From assembly GCA_964349455.1 (NCBI GenBank), contig CAYGGG010000012.1:1-18709 (forward strand): 18,709 bases of DNA, read 5' to 3'. Source of the stretch: CSSED10-109M sp964349455. GTDB taxonomy: Bacteria > Bacillota_I > Bacilli_A > RF39 > UBA660. The notes beneath the pieces are model-generated. The model did not search any database and was not told where the DNA came from. It saw nothing but the letters and a program-made list of their open reading frames with translations. The position numbers and the translations under genes are program-made. Shown in pieces: positions 13,297-18,709 of this stretch. Numbering within the stretch: the stretch's first letter is position 1; the number at the start of each line of letters is the position of its first letter.

Positions 13297-14200
13297 CTTT
13301 AACCTCCTGATTTTCTTCATCAGTTGATTCTTCAGCTACCTCAGTTGCTTCTTCTTGTTTAACTGTTTCTTCTTGCTCAGTTACCTCTTCGGTTACTTCT
13401 TCTTGTTCAACTGTTTCTTCTTGCTCAGCTACCTCTTCAGTTACTTCTTCTTGTTCAACTGTTTCTTCTTGCTCAGCTACTTCTTCAGTTACTTCTTCTC
13501 CAACAACCTTGTTTTCTGGTTGTGTCATTTCTTCATTATAAAAATTCAAACCTTCAAATTCGTTAACCACATCTTCATTTTTAAGAGCAGTTTTAATTAT
13601 TACTAATGATTTTTTAGATCCTGGAATATTTCCTTTTACTAATAAAGCATTGTTTTCAGTATCAACCATTACAATTTCTAAATTTTGAATTGTAATTGTA
13701 TCAACTCCCATATGTCCTGGCAATTTTGTTCCACGGAAAACCCTTTTTGGTAACATTGTTCCAAGTGATCCCGGTCCACGATGATAATGCGATCCATGTC
13801 CCATTGGTCCTCTTGAATAATTATGTCTTTTAATACTTCCTTGAAATCCTTTTCCTTTGCTAGTTCCGGTTACATCAACCATTTCACCAACTTGAAAAAT
13901 TTCAACAGTTACTTCCTGTCCAATCTCGTATTCTTTTATATCAACATCTCTGATTTCTCTTAAGAAGCGCTTAGGGGCTGTTTTTGCTTTGCTTAAATGT
14001 CCGATTTCAGGTTTATTAGTAAGTTTTTCACGTTTTGTATCATATGCTAATTGAATTGCATTGTAACCGTCTTTTTTTTCAGTTTTGATTTGAGTAATGA
14101 CATTGGGCTCTACTGAAACAACAGTTACAGGAATCAATCTTCCATTTTTAGTGAAAACTTGAGTCATACCTAATTTTCGGCCTAAGATTCCTTTTTTCAT
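13289..14200 (-). CDS. rplC: 50S ribosomal protein L3 with long acidic repeat tail
   Basis: Encodes 303 residues, against about 205-215 for most bacterial L3. Residues 1-207 are a complete L3: MKKGILGRKLGMTQVF start, TGTSKGKGFQGSIKRHNYSR (111-130), GHGSHYHRGPGSLGT (134-148), and LLVKGNIPGSKKSLVIIKTALK at the normal end. L3 is an early assembly protein reaching to the peptidyl transferase centre. Residues 208-303 are extra. After a mixed stretch (208-234) come three near-identical 16-residue units, EEVTEEVAEQEETVEQ, at 235-250, 251-266 and 267-282, then a decayed fourth (283-298). The tail is rich in Glu, has no hydrophobic core, and is probably disordered or helical on the ribosome surface. 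The sequence runs cleanly into rplD with an eight-base overlap, so this is not a readthrough artefact. Confidence 0.97.
   Translation of the reverse strand: MKKGILGRKLGMTQVFTKNGRLIPVTVVSVEPNVITQIKTEKKDGYNAIQLAYDTKREKLTNKPEIGHLSKAKTAPKRFLREIRDVDIKEYEIGQEVTVEIFQVGEMVDVTGTSKGKGFQGSIKRHNYSRGPMGHGSHYHRGPGSLGTMLPKRVFRGTKLPGHMGVDTITIQNLEIVMVDTENNALLVKGNIPGSKKSLVIIKTALKNEDVVNEFEGLNFYNEEMTQPENKVVGEEVTEEVAEQEETVEQEEVTEEVAEQEETVEQEEVTEEVTEQEETVKQEEATEVAEESTDEENQEVKDE
13355..13498 (-). repeat. Three 48-bp tandem repeats within rplC
   Basis: Three units of 48 bases, at 13451-13498, 13403-13450 and 13355-13402, encode the L3 tail repeats. The first two differ at one silent base; the third differs from the second at three bases (Ala to Thr, Glu to Lys, one silent). 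A diverged fourth unit continues to about 13307. The unit length is a multiple of three, so gain or loss of a unit keeps the L3 frame and the downstream rplD start. Confidence 0.97.
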
Positions 14201-14214
14201 ATTCTTCCTCCTAT

Positions 14215-14523
14215 TTATGATTCAATTTTAATATCGACTCCACTTGGGATATCTAAATTTGCTAATGCATCAATTGTTTCCTTAGTTGGATTTTTGATGT
14301 CGATTAGTCTTTTATGAGTTCTTTTTTCAAACTGTTCGCGTGAATCTTTATATTTGTGAACCGCTCTTAAAATAGTTATTTTTTCAATTTCTGTTGGTAA
14401 TGGGACTGGTCCACTTATTTCACCACCGGTTCTTTTAATCGTAGTGATGATTTTCGCACACGTCCGATCTAAATTTTGGTGTTCGAAAGCTTTTAATTTT
14501 ATGCGAACTTTTTTTGTTGCCAT
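14215..14523 (-). CDS. rpsJ: 30S ribosomal protein S10
   Basis: Encodes 102 residues from MATKKVRIKLKAFEHQNLD, the normal S10 size. The frame is open 17 codons further up to a TTG, but GGGAGGAAAGAA directly precedes the ATG at 14523. IKRTGGEISGPVPLPTE (about 30-46), the segment TILRAVHKYKDSREQFEKRTHKRLIDI and the terminal LDIPSGVDIKIES are diagnostic. S10 is in the small-subunit head and, as NusE, also joins transcription antitermination complexes with NusB. It is the first gene of the cluster, behind the leader at 14524-14650, so its expression reports that of the whole operon. Confidence 0.98.
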   Translation of the reverse strand: MATKKVRIKLKAFEHQNLDRTCAKIITTIKRTGGEISGPVPLPTEIEKITILRAVHKYKDSREQFEKRTHKRLIDIKNPTKETIDALANLDIPSGVDIKIES

Positions 14524-14650
14524 TTCTTTCCTCCCTTCGCCTATATCTAGTACAGACTTGCTCCGCGCAAACAACCTTACTAAACCATAAATTGTTTATA
14601 CAACTCTTCCTGGTGTTTCAGCAACCTTGCACATCAACGCCTTTGCGTAC
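14524..14650 (-). promoter_or_regulatory. Structured 5' leader of the S10 operon, candidate regulatory RNA
   Basis: About 127 bases lie between the predicted transcript start (near 14650) and rpsJ. Pairings I can see on the RNA strand are: hairpin ACGC-AAAG-GCGU (14637-14648); hairpin AUAAA/UUUAU (14595-14599 with 14587-14591, three-base loop); hairpin GUUUGC/GCAAGU with loop GCGGA (14567-14572 with 14556-14561, two wobble pairs); and an alternative six-base helix AAACAA/UUGUUU (14592-14597 with 14569-14574) that excludes both of the last two. GUAC at 14647-14650 could close the whole leader on GUAC at 14550-14553. The position matches the E. coli S10 leader, which L4 binds; L4 as ligand here is inference only. 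Confidence 0.55.
14596..14634 (-). CDS. Possible 12-codon leader peptide upstream of rpsJ
   Basis: Within the S10 leader an ATG at 14634 opens a reading frame of 12 codons, MCKVAETPGRVV, ending TAA at 14596. AAAGG lies five bases before the ATG and falls in the loop of the 14637-14648 hairpin. The stop codon lies in the 5' arm of the AUAAA/UUUAU hairpin, so a terminating ribosome would cover one of the two competing pairings. No family is recognisable, and the frame may be fortuitous. Confidence 0.25.
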   Translation of the reverse strand: MCKVAETPGRVV

Positions 14651-14657
14651 AAAAATA

Positions 14658-14682
14658 ATTATACACACCTTTAGTGTATAAT
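14658..14682. repeat. Perfect 9-bp inverted repeat across the S10 promoter
   Basis: ATTATACAC (14658-14666) and GTGTATAAT (14674-14682) are exact reverse complements around a seven-base spacer. The right arm (on the minus strand) contains the whole -10 box, and the left arm reaches into the end of the -35 box. This is the layout of an operator for a dimeric repressor that would block polymerase binding, but no regulator is known and AT-rich promoters can form such palindromes by chance. Confidence 0.6.
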
Positions 14683-14686
14683 GCAA
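14658..14686 (-). promoter_or_regulatory. Near-consensus sigma-A-type promoter of the S10-spc-alpha cluster
   Basis: On the minus strand, TTGCAT (14686-14681) and TATAAT (14663-14658) are separated by exactly 17 bases. The -10 box is perfect and the -35 box matches four of six positions of TTGACA. Transcription should start about 7-8 bases downstream, near 14650. It lies just past the terminator of the preceding operon, so the ribosomal cluster has its own promoter. Confidence 0.9.
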
Positions 14687-14697
14687 GTCTTTTTACG

Positions 14698-14723
14698 AAA
14701 AAAAAGAAAATTTTTCAATTTTC
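14698..14723 (-). terminator. Intrinsic terminator of the radical SAM/ABC operon
   Basis: On the minus strand GAAAATT-GAAA-AATTTTC (14723-14706) makes a seven-base stem with a GAAA tetraloop, followed by eight T residues (14705-14698). The stem begins inside the last codons of the radical SAM gene, whose TGA stop lies in the loop region. It is AT-rich and so weaker than the hairpin at 533-563, but well formed, and it ends 12 bases before the S10 -35 box. Confidence 0.75.
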
Positions 14724-16217
14724 AATTTTGTTTTTTCGATTTCTTAAAATTAAAAATAACTTAGGAAGATACTTAATCACAAATTTTTTTAATCTTGACG
14801 AAAACCATTTTTTAATATTATATAAGAAATTCAAAGTTCTTCTTGGTGTTAAAGGCCCGGTAAAAGTAAAATCTAAAAACTTTTCAACCAATCCACGAAA
14901 CTTAGTTTCCTTTTTAAAACACCATTTATATAGCTTAACATAAAACATAAAATAATTAGCGGCAAATAAAACTTGATGATCAGGAAAGTTGGGCTGTTTA
15001 ATGTAAACTTTTGTTTTTGGAGTAATTTCTCTTAAAAATCCCGCTTCTTCGGCTGTTTTTTTCAATTCAGTCATTGGATATGGATAAAAAATATTAGGAA
15101 TCACTTGATCACTTCGTAACTTAGCGTTCAATTTTACCGTTTCTAGTGCTTTGTGCAAATCTTCATACGGAAGTCCTAGAATATTATAAGTTAACACTGT
15201 TATTTTATATTTATTAAACCAATTAGAAGCATTAATCATTTGTTCATCGGTTGTAAATCTTTTTAAATACTTTTGTCTAATTTCTTTATTACCAGATTCC
15301 AAACCAATATCAATTGTATAACAACCGGCCTCTTTCATTTTTTTAACACTGTCCTCAGTTACAATATCGAATCTTAAATTACAAGTAAATGGCAGTTTAA
15401 TTTCCTTTGTGTATAATTCAATAAACTGATCGAACCATTCTGGAAACATATTAAAAATAGCATCCCGAAACCAAATATATTTAATATTAGGATATTTTTT
15501 TATCACACTCTTAATCAATTCAATTGCTTTTTCTGGGCTTCTAAATCTTGCGTACTTGCCCTTATTTGGATAAACATTACGAAATTGTGAATTACCACAG
15601 TAAGTACAAGAATAAATACAACCGCGACTAAGCATAATTAAAGCTGTATTTGTTTTTGTCGTTGAAAGATTCTTATAATCAAATAAATCAATGTCGGGGA
15701 ATGGCAAGTCATCTAAATTTTCAACTAAGGGCTTTACTTTGTTTTTAATTACTTCTTTTTCTTTTTTAAAATAAAAACTTTCGGTATCATAAACGTCTTT
15801 TTTTTCAGCCATTTTATTCATTAATTCCAAAGTTGGATATTCACCCTCACCTAAACAAACGGCATCAAGATTATCTATTTCCATAAATTCATCTGGGACT
15901 AAGATTGGGTGATAGCCCCCCGCAAAAAGAAAGGCATCACTTTCTTGTTTAGTATATTTTATTAATTTTTTAACATAATTAAAAAGGGTTGTTCGGCAAT
16001 TAAAGCCAATTAAATCCACTTCTTTAAATTCTTTTAATTTGTTTTTATACTCATTTTCAGTTAATTCTCTATCAATATGTAATAAAGAAACTTGATGACC
16101 ACCTTGTTTTATTACTGCTGAAATTGAAGCTATTCCTTCACTATAATTTCCGCCAAGACTGGTTTTATCACCTTCAATGAAATCGGGATAAACTAATAAC
16201 AAATGTAATTTTTTCAT
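14715..16217 (-). CDS. B12-binding-domain radical SAM protein, substrate unknown
   Basis: Encodes 500 residues. Residues about 1-135 form a cobalamin-binding-like Rossmann domain (GFNCRTT at 71-77, AGGYHPILVPDE at 99-110, CLGEGE at 121-126); it lacks a DxHxxG cobalt-ligand motif, as is usual for this radical SAM subgroup. The radical SAM domain follows, with the cluster cysteines Cys200, Cys204 and Cys207 in RGCIYSCTYCGN and the later IGLESGN motif (304-310). The last 100 residues are basic and aromatic with no recognised fold. Members of the family methylate or rearrange unactivated carbons in lipids, peptides, pigments or antibiotics; the substrate here is unknown. AAGGAGATGAAAA precedes the ATG, 28 bases after the permease gene, so it is the last gene of that operon. 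Stop is TGA, inside the terminator. Confidence 0.88.
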   Translation of the reverse strand: MKKLHLLLVYPDFIEGDKTSLGGNYSEGIASISAVIKQGGHQVSLLHIDRELTENEYKNKLKEFKEVDLIGFNCRTTLFNYVKKLIKYTKQESDAFLFAGGYHPILVPDEFMEIDNLDAVCLGEGEYPTLELMNKMAEKKDVYDTESFYFKKEKEVIKNKVKPLVENLDDLPFPDIDLFDYKNLSTTKTNTALIMLSRGCIYSCTYCGNSQFRNVYPNKGKYARFRSPEKAIELIKSVIKKYPNIKYIWFRDAIFNMFPEWFDQFIELYTKEIKLPFTCNLRFDIVTEDSVKKMKEAGCYTIDIGLESGNKEIRQKYLKRFTTDEQMINASNWFNKYKITVLTYNILGLPYEDLHKALETVKLNAKLRSDQVIPNIFYPYPMTELKKTAEEAGFLREITPKTKVYIKQPNFPDHQVLFAANYFMFYVKLYKWCFKKETKFRGLVEKFLDFTFTGPLTPRRTLNFLYNIKKWFSSRLKKFVIKYLPKLFLILRNRKNKIEN

Positions 16218-16245
16218 TTTTCATCTCCTTAAAAAGATTATATCA

Positions 16246-17355
16246 CTAATTAATATACTTAGCATGTCTGTTTTTTAGATATAATGAGATTAGATATATA
16301 ATCGTTGCAAATAAAACTAAAGCAAATAAATTAAATAAGTACTCATTAGTTATTTTATTTGTATCAACTAATAGATCATTATTTCTTGCATACCAATAAG
16401 TTGGTGTAATTCTTGCAACTAATAAAACAATGCTTCCTAAAGCAAACTGGGGAACAAAAGCGCCACCTAAAAATGAACTACCTAAAGCTATTACTTGTGC
16501 TAGACCATTTTGGACTTCATTATTCTTAACAAATGTACCAATTGCATAGGCAATCGCTAATGCTACTTGTGCAAAAATAAATGCATTTAAAATCATTAAT
16601 AAACCAGCATCAGTGAATAATGTTTTTCCGTAAACAAAATATCCTAATAACATAAAGGCAATCCAAAAAATAAATGAAACAACAATATTGCCCATAATAA
16701 TCTGACCATTATATTTTTTAAAACTAACTGGTGAACACATTGAGCGCATTTTTATGTTTTGTTCATTATAAGCTCGCATAATCAAAGCGACTGATGCAAT
16801 AATCGTTGCAATTAATGAATAAGAAATAAAGTTAAAATAAAAGCGCATATCAGAGACAGCATTAACCTGAATTTCTTCTATTTCAAAATTAGTAACGACT
16901 TCATTTTCTAAATCTTTTTCTAAAAGATCAACAAAATTTTCAACATCACTTTCTAAATAAAGATTAGCTAAATTTAAATACTTATTAATTAATATTTCCG
17001 TTTGTAAAGCACCTGATATATCTTGTGCTTTTTCAATTGTAATTCCTTTATTAAAAAAATCATCATTAATAATAACCGCACATTCAATTTGATAAAAGAA
17101 TAAAGCATCTTTTATTTCATCTTCTTTAAACTCAATTACATTTGTTTTTTCACTTAAATAACTCACTAGTCCATTTGCTAATTCCCCATTATCTTTATTA
17201 ATAATGGTAATTTTGGGCTTTGCTAAAGTAAAACCAGTCGGTTGTACTTTTGATCCAGTTGATAAAGTTGTAATTACTAGCGTGATAATTAAAAAAATGA
17301 TAATCGATGGGATAGCTCCTCTTAGTAATCTCAAATAATTTTTAAATACTATCAT
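16246..17355 (-). CDS. ABC-2 type transporter permease (second of pair)
   Basis: Encodes 369 residues with the ABC-2 (YhgE/YhaP/ABC2_membrane_3-like) layout: one N-terminal span (about 14-32), a large external domain (about 35-172) containing VIINDDFFNKGI, then five spans (about 173-194, 220-242, 250-275, 285-312, 340-360). SSFLGGAFVPQFALGSIVLLVARITPTYWY (293-322) is the typical conserved region near the C-terminus. The Trp and Cys content is low. GAGGAGGCGACAAT precedes the ATG, which lies 14 bases inside the upstream permease gene; the two are almost certainly translated together as a heterodimer. ABC-2 exporters move lipids, polysaccharides, drugs or peptides; the substrate is not evident. 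Confidence 0.85.
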   Translation of the reverse strand: MIVFKNYLRLLRGAIPSIIIFLIITLVITTLSTGSKVQPTGFTLAKPKITIINKDNGELANGLVSYLSEKTNVIEFKEDEIKDALFFYQIECAVIINDDFFNKGITIEKAQDISGALQTEILINKYLNLANLYLESDVENFVDLLEKDLENEVVTNFEIEEIQVNAVSDMRFYFNFISYSLIATIIASVALIMRAYNEQNIKMRSMCSPVSFKKYNGQIIMGNIVVSFIFWIAFMLLGYFVYGKTLFTDAGLLMILNAFIFAQVALAIAYAIGTFVKNNEVQNGLAQVIALGSSFLGGAFVPQFALGSIVLLVARITPTYWYARNNDLLVDTNKITNEYLFNLFALVLFATIIYLISLYLKNRHAKYIN

Positions 17356-18454
17356 ATTGTCGCCTCCTCATTAAGATACTTGTTGCAATTAATAAAACAA
17401 TTGCAATTACAATTAAAGAAACAACATTTTGGTAATAACGATCTAGCGTCTCATAATAATAAAGTGAGTATAAAGCATCGCTAATTAAATTAGCTGGATT
17501 TATTTTAGCAATGAAACTCATATTTGTTTCAACCATATACTTAACTTGAACATTGACCATTCCAGCAAAAAAAGCTAGCGTAAAGGTTGTTGCAATTAAA
17601 ATGCTTGATTTCACATTTTCATTTAATTTGCTAATTGAACCGACTAGAACACCAATTAAAACTCCAATAAAAGTTCCAATGATTCCTATTAAATAGACAA
17701 AAAACAAATTATTGCCAAGACCAACACCCAAAATAATCATATAACTAATTAAAACAGATACACAAGTTGCTTGAATTAAAAAATCGAGGATAAGTCCTGG
17801 AATAATAATTTTCATTTTTGAAAATGGGGCCATTGAGTTGCGAATTCCTTTGGCACTTAAATTTGCTTCTGTTTGATTAATTGTTTGTAATCCTAAAAAA
17901 GCGCCAAACAAAGCCGCCATCGCAATTAAACTATAAAAACTAATTACCATCATATCAACATTAGCATCATTACTTTTTACATAATTATCATTCATCTCAA
18001 TTCCTTCAATTAATAATTGACTTGCTTTTTCCGGATTAACCATAAATAAATTTTCAAAAGTTGCAGCAACTTGTAAATAGTTATCTAGAATATGTTTAAC
18101 GATTGTTTGATTATAACCATTTTTATTAACAACCATTTCTATTTCATTATCGGTAATAATATAAGCACTAATTGTGTTTTCTTCTAAGTTTAATTTAGCA
18201 CGTTCTAGTTCTAAATAATGAACTTCTAAAATTTCTTGTTCAACTAAACTATTTAACATTTGTTTAAAGTTTTCATCTTCTTTTTTTTCAACAATTGCTA
18301 CTTTTATTGTATTTATTTTTGAAAAATCACTTAAGTTAGAAAAAGCAAAATGAAATAAAGTTGCTAGGATTATAGGAAAAAGAAACGACCAAAAAATAAG
18401 TGCTTTTTCCCTAATCGATACTTTAAAATGTTTTTTAATAATATGCCCAAACAT
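17342..18454 (-). CDS. ABC-2 type transporter permease (first of pair)
   Basis: Encodes 370 residues with the same layout as the next permease: an N-terminal span (about 19-40), an external domain (about 45-165), then five spans (about 166-190, 215-245, 250-273, 283-303, 345-362). The region FAGMVNVQVKYMVETNMSFIAKINPANLISDALYSLYYYE (296-335) is the family's signature: a hydrophobic re-entrant segment, then a P-A-xx-I-xDA-xY motif. The protein ends in basic RRRQ. GAGGGATTAAG precedes the ATG, which follows the ATPase stop by one base, so ATPase and permease are co-translated. Similarity in size and topology to its partner suggests an old duplication. Confidence 0.85.
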   Translation of the reverse strand: MFGHIIKKHFKVSIREKALIFWSFLFPIILATLFHFAFSNLSDFSKINTIKVAIVEKKEDENFKQMLNSLVEQEILEVHYLELERAKLNLEENTISAYIITDNEIEMVVNKNGYNQTIVKHILDNYLQVAATFENLFMVNPEKASQLLIEGIEMNDNYVKSNDANVDMMVISFYSLIAMAALFGAFLGLQTINQTEANLSAKGIRNSMAPFSKMKIIIPGLILDFLIQATCVSVLISYMIILGVGLGNNLFFVYLIGIIGTFIGVLIGVLVGSISKLNENVKSSILIATTFTLAFFAGMVNVQVKYMVETNMSFIAKINPANLISDALYSLYYYETLDRYYQNVVSLIVIAIVLLIATSILMRRRQYDSI

Positions 18455-18455
18455 C

Positions 18456-18709
18456 TTAATCCCTCAACTCTCGTCCGGTAATTTCAAGAAAAACATCATT
18501 TAGGGTTGGTGTTTGTAAATTAATTGAAATTGTTTCAAGATTTTCATCTTTTAATAATTCTAAAAGATGCAACATATTTTGATTTTTCTTTTGATAATAA
18601 ATAATCAATATATTAAAATTTCTTTTAATAACTCTAATTTAGTTAATTCTTGAATTAAGCCGTTTTCTTTTTCTATAAACATAATAAATAAAAAATTTTT
18701 ATTATGTAT
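18456..18709 (-). pseudogene. ABC-2 transporter ATP-binding protein, C-terminal part, split by a frameshift
   Basis: The last 60 codons of one frame (18638 to 18456) end NLQTPTLNDVFLEITGRELRD, the standard C-terminus of ABC-2 exporter ATPases (PTLxDVFLxLTGRExRD). That frame is closed upstream by TAA at 18639-18641. A second frame, open from the window edge to TGA at 18605-18607, reads FIEKENGLIQELTKLELLK, which resembles the ...GKIIAEGTxEELL... segment after the H-loop. Adding one base in the T-run at 18615-18618 (minus strand) joins the frames as ...LLKEIFNILIIYYQKKNQ. The nucleotide-binding motifs lie beyond the window. It may be a real frameshift or an error at the end of an assembled contig. 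It is the energising partner for the two permeases. Confidence 0.7.
18679..18707. repeat. 10-bp perfect inverted repeat at the window edge
   Basis: On the minus strand ACATAATAAA (18707-18698) and TTTATTATGT (18688-18679) are exact reverse complements around a nine-base AT spacer. It lies in the stretch where the ABC ATPase frame no longer resembles its family. It could be a fold-back assembly artefact at a contig end, or simple chance in very AT-rich DNA. Confidence 0.5.

Noticed and set aside
13297..13320. Upstream ATG start for rplD adding eight residues.
   Set aside because: It covers the AGGAGG ribosome site of the ATG at 13296, and L4 proteins begin at the MSKIDV-like position.
13307..13498. 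CRISPR-like array.
   Set aside because: The repeats are directly adjacent with no spacers and stay in frame within rplC.
13355..13606. Plus-strand Phe/Leu-rich open frame across the L3 repeat tail.
   Set aside because: It is the mirror of the acidic repeat codons and has no ribosome site or known family.
14524..14574. N-terminal extension of rpsJ from a TTG.
   Set aside because: It has no ribosome site, overlaps the leader RNA structures, and S10 begins at MATKKVRIK.
14658..14682. A divergent plus-strand promoter using the second TATAAT of the palindrome.
   Set aside because: No -35-like hexamer lies 16-18 bases upstream on that strand, and no plus-strand gene follows.
16237..16245. Extended -10 box TGATATAAT just upstream of the radical SAM gene.
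   Set aside because: Transcription would begin at or inside the gene's own ribosome-binding site, and no -35 box is present; operon transcription is simpler.

Overview
The window is an AT-rich, gene-dense stretch from a low-GC bacterium of the Bacillota/Mycoplasmatota type. Almost all of it (583-14523, minus strand) is one continuous S10-spc-alpha ribosomal protein cluster in the Bacillus-like order: rpsJ-rplC-rplD-rplW-rplB-rpsS-rplV-rpsC-rplP-rpmC-rpsQ-rplN-rplX-rplE-rpsN-rpsH-rplF-rplR-rpsE-rplO-secY-adk-map-infA-rpmJ-rpsM-rpsK-rpoA-rplQ. The one core gene absent is rpmD (L30): rpsE and rplO overlap by one base where it would lie. Tryptophan is TGG, no conserved gene has an internal TGA, and TGA ends rplD, secY, adk and the radical SAM gene. 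The code is therefore the standard one, not that of Mycoplasma or Spiroplasma. This fits an Acholeplasma-like or related uncultured reduced-genome lineage; the exact taxon cannot be fixed from the sequence.

Layout, low to high coordinates. 1-139 is AT-rich non-coding DNA with no clear feature. 140-505 (+) encodes a small YggT-like membrane protein that converges on the ribosomal cluster; a hairpin at 533-563 can terminate both strands. 583-14523 (-) is the ribosomal cluster, mostly with gaps of about 10-20 bases or short overlaps, each gene with its own Shine-Dalgarno sequence, and no internal promoter or terminator that I can see. 14524-14650 is an untranslated leader with mutually exclusive pairings and a possible 12-codon upstream ORF. 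14658-14686 is a near-consensus promoter whose spacer and -10 box form a perfect 9-bp inverted repeat. 14698-14723 is a terminator for the next operon upstream. That operon, also minus strand, runs from the right edge: the C-terminus of an ABC ATPase (split by a frameshift), two ABC-2 permeases that overlap each other, and a B12-binding-domain radical SAM protein.

The cluster supplies most of the primary-binding ribosomal proteins, the core protein channel SecY, adenylate kinase, methionine aminopeptidase, IF-1 and the RNA polymerase alpha subunit, so one leader and promoter probably set the dose of much of the gene-expression machinery. The upstream operon looks like an ABC-2 export system with a cobalamin-type radical SAM enzyme; its substrate is unknown.

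The most unusual points are: (1) ribosomal protein L3 has an acidic C-terminal tail of about 95 residues built from three near-identical 16-residue (48-bp) tandem repeats; (2) the tip of the L22 tunnel hairpin lacks the usual RAxGRA motif; (3) the S10 promoter/leader carries a palindrome and a possible attenuator; (4) adenylate kinase has a Walker A loop lacking two standard glycines.
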